A stretch of 64,000 bases of DNA from Fen-1258 sp947085815 (GCA_947085815.1 CAMTXU010000032.1:1-64000); one strand, 5' to 3'. Counted from the first letter of the stretch, positions 16,700 to 26,308 are shown. Numbers and translations: made by a program. Notes: generated by a model not told the origin, from the letters alone.

Positions 16700-17158
16700 T
16701 TGAAGACAACAAAAAAATACGGTAAAAAAACGGATCTGGCTCTCAGCACCTGGGTGAAATTAGCGCGCGCTTATTCTTCATTCGATAAAAGATCAATTGA
16801 GAGTATAAAAACTTTCGGTTTAACTCAGCCTCAATTTGCAGTTATTGAAGTTATAGGGCATCTGGGACCGATGAAGGTGGGAGAAATTTGTAAAAAAATG
16901 CTTGTAACCGGGGGAAATATGACTCTGGTTTTAGACAATATTGAAAAACTTGGTTACGTAGAACGCGTGCCGAGTAAAGATGATAGACGCGCTATTCTTA
17001 TTCAACTTACCTCTGCCGGGCAAAAGTTGTTCGATGATGTGTTTCTTAAACACGCGGAGAATATTACGCAAATAATGTCTGTCTTGTCCGCCTCCGAACA
17101 AGAAACTCTCGGAAACCTTCTTAAAAAATTGGGATTGTCCCTGAGCAAGCAGAAATAA
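16700..17158 (+). CDS. MarR family transcriptional regulator
   Basis: A 152-residue winged-helix regulator. The DNA-binding core runs from about residue 42 to 110: LTQPQFAVIEVIGHLG, KVGEICKKMLVTGGNMTLVLDNIEKLGYVER and the wing DDRRAILIQLT. Terminal helices would form the dimer. The start appears to be TTG at 16700, as no ATG is available before the domain. It lies upstream of a pirin gene with a palindromic operator candidate between them, so it probably represses pirin. MarR-pirin pairs are common. The inducer is unknown. Confidence 0.85.
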   Translation: MKTTKKYGKKTDLALSTWVKLARAYSSFDKRSIESIKTFGLTQPQFAVIEVIGHLGPMKVGEICKKMLVTGGNMTLVLDNIEKLGYVERVPSKDDRRAILIQLTSAGQKLFDDVFLKHAENITQIMSVLSASEQETLGNLLKKLGLSLSKQK

Positions 17159-17171
17159 TTTTTTTATGATA

Positions 17172-17191
17172 TTATTACGATCTCGTAATAA
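17172..17191. promoter_or_regulatory. Palindromic operator candidate (MarR site) upstream of pirin
   Basis: TTATTACGA, TC, TCGTAATAA: perfect 9-bp arms around a 2-bp centre, 46 bp before the pirin start and 14 bp after the marR stop. Length and symmetry suit a MarR dimer. Binding is inferred from position only. Confidence 0.6.
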
Positions 17192-17236
17192 ACTAATTAG
17201 TTGTAAAATATTCTCCCATTAACATTCCGATTCATT

Positions 17237-17944
17237 ATGATCGATATAAGAAAAAGTGAAGAGCGTGGAAAAACTAAAATAGATTGGCTGGAAAGTTATC
17301 ACAGCTTCTCTTTAGGTGAGTATTATGATCCTTCAAATATTCATTTTGGACCATTGCGAGTAATGAATGATGATACAATTCAGCCGGGCGGAGGTTTTCC
17401 AACTCATCCTCACCGCGATATGGAAATTGTTACAATTATTTTAGAGGGAACTGTCGCGCATAAAGACAGCACCGGCGGCGAAGGCAAAATATCCGTTAAT
17501 GAAATTCAACGCATGACCGCCGGAAAAGGAATTATGCACTCCGAATTCAATCCTTCTGGTTCGGAAACTCTAAAACTTTTGCAAATCTGGTTTATTCCAA
17601 ATGTGCAGGGGCTTGCGCCATCCTACGATCAGAAAAAATTTTCTCATCAGGATAAATTGAACAAATTGCTGAAGGTTGTAAGCGGTAAAAATGAAGAGGG
17701 AACCATTTTTATAAATCAGGACGCGGAAATTTTTCTTTCGGACCTCGCTAAAGGTAAAGAACTTATTTATGAGATAAACGAGAACCGGGGCGCATATCTG
17801 CATTTGATAAAAGGCGCTGTAAATGTAAAGGGAAAATCTTTGTCGCCGGGAGACGCCGTTAAAATCTTTAATGAACCGAGCATAAATATTAATTCGGTTG
17901 TGAACTCGAAAATAATTCTTTTTGATATGGCTATGACGTTTTAG
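17237..17944 (+). CDS. Pirin family protein
   Basis: A 235-residue bicupin. The N-terminal cupin carries the metal-binding set HPHRDMEIVTIILEG with a further histidine/glutamate in GIMHSEF, as in pirin and YhhW. Family members bind iron and several cleave quercetin. The C-terminal cupin (GAYLHLIKGAVNVKG) lacks the metal residues, as usual. It is preceded by the palindromic operator candidate and a MarR gene. The substrate is not known. Confidence 0.9.
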   Translation: MIDIRKSEERGKTKIDWLESYHSFSLGEYYDPSNIHFGPLRVMNDDTIQPGGGFPTHPHRDMEIVTIILEGTVAHKDSTGGEGKISVNEIQRMTAGKGIMHSEFNPSGSETLKLLQIWFIPNVQGLAPSYDQKKFSHQDKLNKLLKVVSGKNEEGTIFINQDAEIFLSDLAKGKELIYEINENRGAYLHLIKGAVNVKGKSLSPGDAVKIFNEPSININSVVNSKIILFDMAMTF

Positions 17945-18021
17945 TTGCAATTCTATCGCCGGTTTTGATAAATAAAAGCTAAGTAGATAATAACCACTTC
18001 GATGGTTTTACATTTTTAGGA

Positions 18022-18180
18022 CGGTTCTAAAAATTATCGAATGGAAATATTTAATCCCGCCAAAGGCGGGACAGAGAAAACGAAAAGTCCGCAGAGAATA
18101 TTGATATTTTTATGGCAGAACCGCTCTTTAATTAATAGAGTCCAATTACCAATAGTCCGGGCTATCGGGTAATTAAAGAG
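18022..18180 (+). other. Structured intergenic element with alternative hairpins
   Basis: The 346-bp gap before the DUF1015 gene contains several nested complements. CGGTTCT (18022-18028) matches AGAACCG (18117-18123). TCCCGCC-AAA-GGCGGGA is a tight hairpin at 18055-18071. CTCTTTAATTA (18124-18134) matches TAATTAAAGAG (18170-18180). AATTACC (18144-18150) matches GGTAATT (18168-18174), with an inner ATAG/CTAT pair. The last two pairings share bases and exclude each other. It could be a regulatory RNA, a small RNA gene or a palindromic mobile repeat; I recognise no known family. The rest of the gap shows nothing. Confidence 0.45.
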
Positions 18181-18290
18181 TTTAGCCGATCAGAGACGCA
18201 ACCTATTCGACAATTATCCTCTTTCTATTTTACAATCATACCTATAAATGCTAATTTTCATACAAAAAATTTTGAAACTATGGAGTATCT

Positions 18291-19523
18291 ATGGCTGTAA
18301 TTCGTCCCTTCAAAGCCGTTCGCCCGTCAGAAAAAATTGCTCATCTTGTTGCAAGCGTTCCGTATGATGTTGTAAATCGTGAAGAAGCCGCAGAGCTGGC
18401 AAAAGGAAATCCGATCAGTTTTTTACGGGTCACTCGTTCCGAAATTGAAATGAATGAAAAAGTTGATGTCTATTCTTCCGAGGTATACCGGAAAGCGAAA
18501 GAAAATTTTAACAGGCTGAGAGAAGAAGCACCGCTTATTCAAGATTCAGAACCGCATCTTTATATTTATAAACTTACAATGGAAAATCATTCGCAGGTTG
18601 GAATAGCGGCAACCTTTTCCGTTGAGGATTATGAAAACGATGTGATCAAGAAACATGAAAAAACCCGTAAAGTAAAAGAGGATGACCGCACTAATCATAT
18701 CGTAACAACAGAAGCTCAAACGGGACCGGTATTTTTAACTTACAAGGCTGTTGCCGAAGTTGATGAAATTGTCTTCGATGCCATCAAAAAGTTTGAACCA
18801 CTTTATAATGTTACTTCACCTGATGGAATTAAACATGAAATATGGATTCTTCCAGATGAATATACTAAAACTGTTATTACTGCGATTAGTAATGTGGAAT
18901 ACCTTTACATTGCCGACGGGCATCATCGCGCTGCCAGCGCAACCCGTGCGCAAAAAGTTAAGATGGAACAAAACTCGAATCACACAGGAGCGGAAGAATA
19001 CAATTATTTTCTCGGTGTACTTTTTCCGGCAGAGCAGTTAAAAATTCTTTCTTATAACCGCGTTGTTTATGATCTTAAGATGAAAAAAAACGAGTTCATA
19101 GATAAAATCAAAAATAATTTTTCTATTGAAGAAACCGATTCACCCAATCCGCCAACAGTTAAGACATTCGCAATGTATATTGATAAAAAATGGTATTTGC
19201 TAAGACCGAACGACAAAATAAAACCAGGTAAAGCGGTTGGAGACAAACTTGATGTGAGCATTCTTCAAAATTATTTATTGCAGCCTGTTTTAGGAATTGA
19301 AGATCCGCGGACAGATATTAACATAGATTTTATCGGCGGAATACGGGGTACGGAAGAACTGGAAAAATTGGTTGATAAAGGTAAGGCGGCAGTTGCGTTT
19401 TCGATGTTTCCGGTTTCTGTTGATGACTTGATTAACATTTCCGATGCCGGAGAAACTATGCCGCCAAAATCAACTTGGTTTGAACCCAAATTGAGAGATG
19501 GATTGCTTGTGCACATTATTTGA
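18291..19523 (+). CDS. DUF1015 family protein
   Basis: A 410-residue protein. The opening VIRPFKAVRPSEKIA followed by VPYDVV, and the central YIADGHHRAASA, are the signature of DUF1015, a family related in part to ParB/Srx-like nucleotide-binding folds. Its function is unknown, but it often neighbours serine biosynthesis genes, as here (serC 113 bp downstream). The start ATG has GGAG 8 nt upstream. Confidence 0.85.
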   Translation: MAVIRPFKAVRPSEKIAHLVASVPYDVVNREEAAELAKGNPISFLRVTRSEIEMNEKVDVYSSEVYRKAKENFNRLREEAPLIQDSEPHLYIYKLTMENHSQVGIAATFSVEDYENDVIKKHEKTRKVKEDDRTNHIVTTEAQTGPVFLTYKAVAEVDEIVFDAIKKFEPLYNVTSPDGIKHEIWILPDEYTKTVITAISNVEYLYIADGHHRAASATRAQKVKMEQNSNHTGAEEYNYFLGVLFPAEQLKILSYNRVVYDLKMKKNEFIDKIKNNFSIEETDSPNPPTVKTFAMYIDKKWYLLRPNDKIKPGKAVGDKLDVSILQNYLLQPVLGIEDPRTDINIDFIGGIRGTEELEKLVDKGKAAVAFSMFPVSVDDLINISDAGETMPPKSTWFEPKLRDGLLVHII

Positions 19524-19564
19524 TCCGCGGAACTCAGCATAATTCGCGTCATCCATGGTTTATT

Positions 19565-19625
19565 CAGTAATGCAATGGAACACGGATAAACACAGATTTA
19601 ACAGATTAACACAGATAAAACAACG
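19565..19625 (+). repeat. Low-complexity intergenic repeat (ACACAGATT words)
   Basis: The gap between the DUF1015 gene and serC is built from variants of the words AACACGGAT, AACACAGATT and AACAGATT. A related stretch on the other strand lies at 35937-35992. It is noncoding by appearance. Confidence 0.45.
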
Positions 19626-19636
19626 GAGATAATAAA

Positions 19637-20722
19637 ATGGAAAAACGTATTTATAATTTAAGCGCAGGTCCGGCAATTCTGCCCGAAGAAGTACTGCTAG
19701 AGGCACAGAAAGATTTGTACAGCTACAAAGGTTCCGGTATGAGTGTTATGGAAATGAGTCACCGAGGAAAAATATTTGATGCAATAATCAAAGAAGCGGA
19801 TGCCGATTTAAGAAAACTATTGGGCATTGATGATAAATTTGCAATTTTATTTTTGCAGGGCGGGGCAACACTTCAATTCTCGATGGTACCGCTCAACCTG
19901 ATGCCGCCTATGAATAAAGCAGATTATATCGTCACAGGCTCATGGGCAGAGAAAGCCGTCAAAGAAGGAAAACGTGTTGGAACTGTTAACATTGCAGCAA
20001 CAACAAAATCAGATAACTACACACGCATACCAAAACAATCGGAATTAAAACTCGATCCGGATGCATCTTACGTTCATTTCACATCTAACAACACAATTTA
20101 TGGAACTCAATGGCGCACTGAACCGGAAGCTGGTAATGTTCCGCTTGTCTGCGATGCATCGTCAGATTTTCTTCACAAAAAATTAGATATGAATAAATAT
20201 GGTTTAATTTACGCAGGCGCTCAAAAAAATATCGGGCCTGCCGGCGTTACCGTAGTTATAATTAGAAAAGATTTGCTTGAAAGATCATCCGATAGTTTAC
20301 ATACTTATATGAATTACAAAATTCATGTTGATAACGAATCGATGTATAACACACCAACAACGTTTGGAATTTATATTGCCGGGTTAGTTTTCAAATGGCT
20401 TCTAAATATGGGCGGACTTGATGTGATGTATAAACTGAACGTCGAAAAAGCTAACATTTTATACAACGCTTTTGATGCGAGCGATGGTTATTATAAAGGT
20501 ACAACAGTTAAAGAAGATCGCTCTCTGATGAATGTTACTTACAGATTACCAAATGAACAGTTGGAAGAAAAATTCATTAAGGAAGCATCCGCGAAAGGTT
20601 TCAGCGGATTGAAAGGTCACCGTTCCGTCGGCGGAATTCGTGCATCAATTTACAACGCATTCCCTAAACACGGCGTTGAAGCTTTAGTAGAATTTATGAA
20701 CGAGTTTAGGAAGAACAATTAA
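19637..20722 (+). CDS. serC: Phosphoserine aminotransferase
   Basis: A 361-residue PLP enzyme of the class V aminotransferase fold. It converts 3-phosphohydroxypyruvate and glutamate to phosphoserine. Diagnostic features are the opening NLSAGPAILPEEV, the MSHRG motif, the PLP lysine in YAGAQKNIGPAG, and the C-terminal LKGHRSVGGIRASIYNA. Length is standard. GGAG precedes the start and a bidirectional terminator follows. It is the only serine-pathway enzyme in view. Confidence 0.96.
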   Translation: MEKRIYNLSAGPAILPEEVLLEAQKDLYSYKGSGMSVMEMSHRGKIFDAIIKEADADLRKLLGIDDKFAILFLQGGATLQFSMVPLNLMPPMNKADYIVTGSWAEKAVKEGKRVGTVNIAATTKSDNYTRIPKQSELKLDPDASYVHFTSNNTIYGTQWRTEPEAGNVPLVCDASSDFLHKKLDMNKYGLIYAGAQKNIGPAGVTVVIIRKDLLERSSDSLHTYMNYKIHVDNESMYNTPTTFGIYIAGLVFKWLLNMGGLDVMYKLNVEKANILYNAFDASDGYYKGTTVKEDRSLMNVTYRLPNEQLEEKFIKEASAKGFSGLKGHRSVGGIRASIYNAFPKHGVEALVEFMNEFRKNN

Positions 20723-20743
20723 TAAAGATTTTCTGCACAAATT

Positions 20744-20774
20744 AAAAACCCGATCTCAAAAAGACCGGGTTTTT
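20744..20774. terminator. Bidirectional terminator between serC and trxA
   Basis: AAAAACCC and GGGTTTTT flank an interior with TC/GA pairs and an A-rich loop, followed by T runs on both strands. It serves the convergent serC and trxA genes. Confidence 0.85.
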
Positions 20775-20819
20775 GTTTTTAAAGATAAAATTCTTTGGGG
20801 AACACAAAAATTTCAATAA

Positions 20820-21155
20820 TTAATTTGGATTGACTAAATGGGGTGTAATTTTGCTTACAAGATGTTGTTTCGGAACTGCACCTATTACCGCATCTACAAG
20901 TTTTCCACCTTTAAAGATTCCGAGTGTTGGTATGCTCATTATTCCATATTGACCTGCGGTGTTGCCGTTTTCATCTGTGTTTAATTTTACCACTTTCAGT
21001 TTGCCAACCATTTCATTTGCAATTTCTTCAACAACCGGCGCAACCATTCTGCACGGTCCGCACCACGGCGCCCAAAAATCCACCAATACCGGTGTATCTG
21101 ATTTTAAAACTTCTTGTGAAAAGTTAGCGTCTGTTCCTTCTATCAAGTTCTGCAT
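20820..21155 (-). CDS. trxA: Thioredoxin
   Basis: A 111-residue thioredoxin. The redox site is W31-C32-G33-P34-C35 within FWAPWCGPCRMVAP, the cis-proline lies in SIPTLGIFKGG, and the length is normal for a cytoplasmic TrxA. It reduces protein disulfides with electrons from thioredoxin reductase (not in view). AAGGAG precedes the ATG. Confidence 0.96.
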   Translation of the reverse strand: MQNLIEGTDANFSQEVLKSDTPVLVDFWAPWCGPCRMVAPVVEEIANEMVGKLKVVKLNTDENGNTAGQYGIMSIPTLGIFKGGKLVDAVIGAVPKQHLVSKITPHLVNPN

Positions 21156-21236
21156 TTTATTCTCCTTGTTAAATAATTATGTAATTATATGATGCGGAGA
21201 ATTTAGAAAGGATTCAGGAATGTAGAGTAAGAATAT

Positions 21237-21269
21237 GAGCAAGAGCAGGAAAAAATCTTGCTCTTGCTC
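21237..21269. repeat. Inverted repeat GAGCAAGAGCA / TGCTCTTGCTC after the M16 gene
   Basis: Perfect 11-bp arms around an 11-nt interior, just downstream of the M16 stop codon (minus strand). It may act as a weak terminator, although a clean T run is missing. The same word family (GAGCAAGA, AGAGCAAGAATAAG) recurs at 24219-24270 and 61880-61900. Confidence 0.55.
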
Positions 21270-21283
21270 TTCACCTTGATCTG

Positions 21284-24106
21284 TTATTGATTTACAGACT
21301 TGCCTTCTTTATCCAGCAATATTGGGTCGCCTAAACCAAGTTCTTTCAGTTTTTCGAACTGTGTTTCTTTATCGCCGACAATTAAGTAGATCAATTTATC
21401 AGGCTGAATATATTTTTGAGAAAGTTTAGTATGTTCATCAGTAGTCATCTTGCGCACGATATCTTCGCGCTGTTTAATATAATCGAACGGGAGGTTATAC
21501 AATACTACGGGAGATAACATTCCCCCGAGTTGTTGAAGTGTTTCAAATCTTCCTGCATTACTCTTTAGCAGAGTGCTTTTTACCTGTTCTAAATCTTCCG
21601 GAGAAATTCCGTTTCTATATTTTGCAATTTCGTCTCGCATGATTTTAGCAGTTTCAAAAGTGGCATTCGCCTGCACTGCCGTTGAAGCCAGGAATGTGCC
21701 CGGATATGTTGTTCCTGAAATTCCAGAGCGTGCGCCGTATGTAAACGATTTCTCTTCACGTAAAATCATATTTAAAATACTGCTGAAATCTCCGCCTAAT
21801 TTATAATTCATAACAATGGTTTTATAATAATCAGGATCCGCGTAGCTTAATCCTAAATGTCCGACGAATACTTGAGATTGTTTTGCTTTGGGCACGTCAA
21901 CAAAATAGATTCCTGGTTTTATTGTGCTTGCAATTTTCACTTCCGGATTTTTTACATCTTTTACTTTCCAATCATTCAATCCGTTAAAGAGAGCAACTGC
22001 TTTTTCCTTTGTAATATCGCCCAGCACCATAATTTTTACAATTGCGGGGGAGAAATTCTGATTGTAATAATTTTTCAATTCATCAATTTTAATACTTTCA
22101 ACAGATTTAATTGTACCGCTCGGTTCGTTCGATAAAATATTATCCATTCCGTAAACCAATTTACCGAATACGTTTCCGGCAATAGCAGTAGGTGTGGTTT
22201 CGGTTCTCTTCAAGACTTCTATAGTTTGACTTTTCGCGAGTCCAAATTCTTTTTCATCCCAGCGCGGTTCGAACAACATCTCTTTTGCAAGCGAAAAAGT
22301 TTCGTCAAGCTTAGCAGCAAGACAACTTCCGGTAAGTGAAATTGATTCTGAACCGCCAAAAATATTTATGTTCGCTCCTAAATCCTGAATAGCTTCCCGC
22401 AATTCAATTGGAGTTTTTGTTTTCGTTCCTTCATTCAACATCCTGGCGGTTAATGAAGCCACGCCAATTTTATCTGCCGGGTCTAGAAGCATTCCACCTT
22501 TTAGTATTATAGAGAATTGAACAAGCGGCAATTCACTTTGTTTGATTCCATAGACCTCTATTCCACTTTTCGTTTTTTCTTTCCAAATTTTGGGGAGAGT
22601 TACAACCGGATCGGTACCTTTAACCGGCTCTATTGTTCTATCTATTTTAGATGGAATCGGTTCAAATTTGGCAGCGGCGAATTCTTTTTTCTTAGTTCCT
22701 TGTTTTTCAATTGATTCTTCCGGAACAATCCATACTTTTGAATTTGGAGCCGCTAGATCCGCTTTGCCTTTTGGAACAATACTCGTAATTAAACAATTCT
22801 GATCTTTGATGTATTTATTGTAAACTCTCCAGACATCATCTTTAGTTACACTCATTGTATTTTGCAGATCGGTAGCCATATAATCCGGCGATCCGTTAAA
22901 AATGTTATAATCACCAAGACGCATTGCTTTACCCAAAATACTGGAGATGGAAGAGTAGAAGCTATATTCTAATCCGGCTTTCTGTCTTTCAACATCTTTT
23001 TCCGTAAATCCTTCTTTTTCAAATCTCCGGAACGCTTCTTTAACAGCATCCTCTAAGTCGCCTAATTTTACTGTTGGAAAAGCAGTTATAGAAATATTAA
23101 ATGTACCCGCAATTTCTCCGCTGTTTTGACGAGCCATAACTTGAGGTGCAAGTTTTTTCTCTTCAACAATTACTTTATACAGAGGAGACTTTTTGCTTCC
23201 AGCAATAATGCGTCCTAAAAATTGAAGAGCGTAAGAATCTTTATTGTCATTATCTGCTGTTGGAAATTCCATTCCTAATCGGGGAGCGTTGGCAAGATTA
23301 TCTTCGTAGTAAGCTCTAACAGTTTCGCTAAGTTTTGCTGGCATCTTTGGTAGCGGCTGCGGTGCGGTGCTGGATTTAATTTCCGCAAAATATTTGTCAA
23401 TCCATTTTTTAGTCTGAGCAACATCAATATCGCCGGCGACTATTAATGTTGCATTACTTGGACCGTAATATTTATCGTGGAAATCGAAGACGTCTTGAAG
23501 CGAAGCAGCCGCTAAATCTTCTAACTCACCGATTACAGTGTGACCGTAGGGATGAATATCGGAATACATTAATTTGCTTGACATATATTGGCTTTGTGAA
23601 TAAGCTCTGTTATCACCCTGACGTTTTTCATTTTGAACGACATTCTGTTGAGTTACAAATGTTTCCATGTTTACTTTACTTAACAAGAAACCCATTCTAT
23701 CGGATTCCATCCACAATGCCATCTCAAGAGCGTTCTTAGGAATAACTTCAAAATAATTTGTTCTGTCATTGTTGGTTGAGCCGTTAACATTACTGGCGCC
23801 GGCTGTTTGCAGTTTTTTAAACCATTGCCCTTGCGGAATATTTTGAGATTCGTTAAACCTGAGATGCTCGAACAAATGTGCGAATCCGGTTTTGCCTTTC
23901 ACTTCTCTTGCCGAACCAACATGATAAACAACGTAAACAGCAGCTATAGGATCGGATTTATCAACGTGCAGAATTACATTTAATCCGTTTGCCAGCGTGT
24001 ACTTCTCATAAGGGATCTTAAATTCCTTTTTTTTCTCTCCGCCGAAGATAGTAATGCTAAAACATAACAACAGAGTTAAAAACATTGATGATCGGTTGTG
24101 TAACAT
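21284..24106 (-). CDS. Secreted M16 family zinc peptidase (tandem M16 domains)
   Basis: A 940-residue protein with a signal peptide (SSMFLTLLLCFSITIFGG). The inverted zinc motif HxxEH is H77-LFE-H81, and E160 in VVQNEKRQ is the probable third ligand. A second M16 half starts near residue 505 (GIEVYGIKQSELPLVQFSIIL) and lacks HxxEH, as in two-domain M16 proteases where it only shapes the chamber. It probably degrades peptides in the periplasm. GGAGG lies just before the ATG. A HisN-like gene precedes it on the same strand, 148 bp away. Confidence 0.9.
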   Translation of the reverse strand: MLHNRSSMFLTLLLCFSITIFGGEKKKEFKIPYEKYTLANGLNVILHVDKSDPIAAVYVVYHVGSAREVKGKTGFAHLFEHLRFNESQNIPQGQWFKKLQTAGASNVNGSTNNDRTNYFEVIPKNALEMALWMESDRMGFLLSKVNMETFVTQQNVVQNEKRQGDNRAYSQSQYMSSKLMYSDIHPYGHTVIGELEDLAAASLQDVFDFHDKYYGPSNATLIVAGDIDVAQTKKWIDKYFAEIKSSTAPQPLPKMPAKLSETVRAYYEDNLANAPRLGMEFPTADNDNKDSYALQFLGRIIAGSKKSPLYKVIVEEKKLAPQVMARQNSGEIAGTFNISITAFPTVKLGDLEDAVKEAFRRFEKEGFTEKDVERQKAGLEYSFYSSISSILGKAMRLGDYNIFNGSPDYMATDLQNTMSVTKDDVWRVYNKYIKDQNCLITSIVPKGKADLAAPNSKVWIVPEESIEKQGTKKKEFAAAKFEPIPSKIDRTIEPVKGTDPVVTLPKIWKEKTKSGIEVYGIKQSELPLVQFSIILKGGMLLDPADKIGVASLTARMLNEGTKTKTPIELREAIQDLGANINIFGGSESISLTGSCLAAKLDETFSLAKEMLFEPRWDEKEFGLAKSQTIEVLKRTETTPTAIAGNVFGKLVYGMDNILSNEPSGTIKSVESIKIDELKNYYNQNFSPAIVKIMVLGDITKEKAVALFNGLNDWKVKDVKNPEVKIASTIKPGIYFVDVPKAKQSQVFVGHLGLSYADPDYYKTIVMNYKLGGDFSSILNMILREEKSFTYGARSGISGTTYPGTFLASTAVQANATFETAKIMRDEIAKYRNGISPEDLEQVKSTLLKSNAGRFETLQQLGGMLSPVVLYNLPFDYIKQREDIVRKMTTDEHTKLSQKYIQPDKLIYLIVGDKETQFEKLKELGLGDPILLDKEGKSVNQ

Positions 24107-24254
24107 TCTTCCTCCAAGGATTTTTTTGTTTACTGATTTGTCTATTTGGAAAATTTTTCTGATATCATAAAGATGCTATAATTCCATTTCGCTATACAGT
24201 TTAGTTGATTTTGCAGAGGAAGAGCAAGATGGTTTTTTCAACGTGCTCTTGTTC

Positions 24255-25028
24255 TTAATCTTGCTCATCTTTTAGAAGTTCAATCACTTCATTGTGTATC
24301 TTTCCGCCAGTAGCAATAATGCTGTTTCCCTTGAGCGGATCGTTTCCGTGGTAGTCTGTAATTGTTCCGCCCGCACCGCGTATGATTGGAATGAGCGCGT
24401 ACAAATCCCATGGACTCATAATCGCATCAACCATAATATCTGCGTAACCTGTTACGACAAGATAGTACCCGTAGCAGTCGCCCCATTGGCGGTAGAGTTT
24501 TACCTTGTGAGTTAGTTCGTCAAATTTTTTTATGTTCTGATACTTCTCGATGTTAAGTTGATCTGTTGTAAGAAGAACCGCATCGGAGAGAGCGTTGCAG
24601 TCTCGAACTTTAACTTCTATTCCGTTCAATTCGGTCGTGTGATTATCACCAATTAAAAATTCGTTTAGAATGGGTTGGTTTATAATACCGAGAATAGGTT
24701 CGCCGTTTTTTAACAATGCAATTAGAGTTCCGAAAGTAACCGTACCGCAGATATAACTTTTGGTTCCGTCAATCGGATCGAGAACCCATTTATATCCCGC
24801 GTTCGGATTGTGCTCGCCGAATTCTTCGCCGAGTATACCATGATTAGGATACTTTTTCATAATCATCTCCCGCATAAACTCTTCGGCTTTTTTATCGGCT
24901 ATTGTTACGGGGGATAAATCTGGTTTATTCTCAACGCTCATTCCTGTGCGCCAGTAATGTTTAATGATCTTGCCGCTTTCATCAGCGAGCCATTTACTGA
25001 ATTGTCTAAATTCATTCAACTCGTGCAT
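24255..25028 (-). CDS. Inositol monophosphatase family protein, histidinol-phosphatase-like
   Basis: A 257-residue Mg-dependent phosphatase. The metal motifs GEEFGEH, DPIDGTKSYICG and WDLYALIPIIRGAGG are intact. The DPIDGTKS form with a following FGTLIALL is typical of the HisN-type histidinol-phosphatases rather than CysQ or SuhB. It would release phosphate from histidinol phosphate. No other his gene is in view, so the substrate is uncertain. Confidence 0.85.
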   Translation of the reverse strand: MHELNEFRQFSKWLADESGKIIKHYWRTGMSVENKPDLSPVTIADKKAEEFMREMIMKKYPNHGILGEEFGEHNPNAGYKWVLDPIDGTKSYICGTVTFGTLIALLKNGEPILGIINQPILNEFLIGDNHTTELNGIEVKVRDCNALSDAVLLTTDQLNIEKYQNIKKFDELTHKVKLYRQWGDCYGYYLVVTGYADIMVDAIMSPWDLYALIPIIRGAGGTITDYHGNDPLKGNSIIATGGKIHNEVIELLKDEQD

Positions 25029-25129
25029 AACATCACCATAGTTTGTTTGCGTATCCGGTTCAAATATATTCGTTTAACAATTCGTTCACAAAAGTTATAT
25101 TTTCATAACGGTTTTAGAAAGAGTGCTAA

Positions 25130-25190
25130 AAAGACGCTCGTCGTTCCGGGGTTGACCCGGAATCTATTAGCATGTTTTGGATTGAGCCCA
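25130..25190 (+). repeat. Intergenic repeat fragment (CGTTCCGGGGTTGACCCGGAATC)-type palindrome
   Basis: TTCCGGG and CCCGGAA around GTTGA form a short hairpin near 25143-25162. The surrounding words resemble dispersed repeats whose accidental translation reads PGLTRNLL. It lies between the HisN-like gene and the tsaC gene. Confidence 0.4.
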
Positions 25191-25206
25191 GATTGAAAAT
25201 GAAAAT

Positions 25207-26169
25207 ATGAACATTACAAAAGCAGACAGCAAAAGTATTCAGCGAGCAGCCGCGATAATAAAAGCTGGCGGACTAGTAGCATTTCCGACCGAAACGGTTT
25301 ATGGTTTAGGAGCGGATGGATTAAATCCGATTGCTGTTGCAAAAATATTTGAAGTGAAGAAGCGTCCGGCATTTAATCCGTTGATACTTCACATTTCCGA
25401 TAAAACCTGGCTTAAAAAATTTTCTACCTTTAAGAATGAAAAAGTTGAACAGTTAACAGAAAAATTTTGGCCGGGACCGCTAACGCTGGTTCTACCTAAA
25501 ACTAAGATCGTTCCGGAAATTGTCACATCCGGCAATCCTACAGTGGCTTTGCGAATGCCGAATCATCAGGTTGCGCTTCAACTTATTGAAGCATGCGGAA
25601 CACCAATGGCAGCGCCAAGCGCAAACCGATTCGGGCATCTGAGTCCCACAGAAGCTTCTCATGTTGCCAAATATCTCGGCGATAAAGTTGATATGATTCT
25701 CGACGGCGGAAAATCTTCGGTTGGAGTCGAATCAACAATAATTCAATTTCATGAAGATGAGTTTTATCTGCTTCGTCCTGGCGGATTATCTAAAGAAGAG
25801 ATTGAAAAGGAGATAGGCGAAATAAAAATTGGCATTATAGATCCCGACAAACCAAACGCACCTGGGCAGCTTCTATTTCATTATTCACCACAAACTCCGT
25901 TAAAATTTTTTAATAAAAAACATCTTGATGAAAATAAAAAAATAGGAATGCTCTTCTTCAAAGAGAATAAATTGGTTTTTCCGTTTGCTCAAATAAAAAT
26001 TCTTTCTTCGAATGGTGATTTACGTGAAGCGGCGGCTAACCTTTTCTCCTTTTTGCATGAATTGGAAAAAGAAAATCTAGATTTAATTCTTGTTGAGCCG
26101 GTCGAAGAAAAAGGATTAGGCATGGCAATAATGGATCGACTTTACAAAGCTACAAATAAACATTTATAG
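25207..26169 (+). CDS. L-threonylcarbamoyladenylate synthase (Sua5/TsaC2 type)
   Basis: A 320-residue enzyme making threonylcarbamoyl-AMP, the precursor of t6A37 in ANN-decoding tRNAs. The YrdC domain covers about residues 5-195, with FPTETVYGLGADG, KKRPAFNPLILH, WPGPLTLVLP and SANRFGHLSPT. The extra C-terminal domain after a GQLLFHYSPQTPLKF linker marks the long Sua5 type. Length is a little below the usual 330-350. Confidence 0.93.
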   Translation: MNITKADSKSIQRAAAIIKAGGLVAFPTETVYGLGADGLNPIAVAKIFEVKKRPAFNPLILHISDKTWLKKFSTFKNEKVEQLTEKFWPGPLTLVLPKTKIVPEIVTSGNPTVALRMPNHQVALQLIEACGTPMAAPSANRFGHLSPTEASHVAKYLGDKVDMILDGGKSSVGVESTIIQFHEDEFYLLRPGGLSKEEIEKEIGEIKIGIIDPDKPNAPGQLLFHYSPQTPLKFFNKKHLDENKKIGMLFFKENKLVFPFAQIKILSSNGDLREAAANLFSFLHELEKENLDLILVEPVEEKGLGMAIMDRLYKATNKHL

Positions 26170-26308
26170 CGCGAATCAATTCACTCGCAGCCGCATGATT
26201 TCAGTTGTGTTCTAATTAATATTAAGAAGAAGATAAAATCTGTCAAAAAAATCTTCATTTGCTGAAATAGAATTTCTATATTTACTTGTAAAATTAATCT
26301 CTCGAAAG

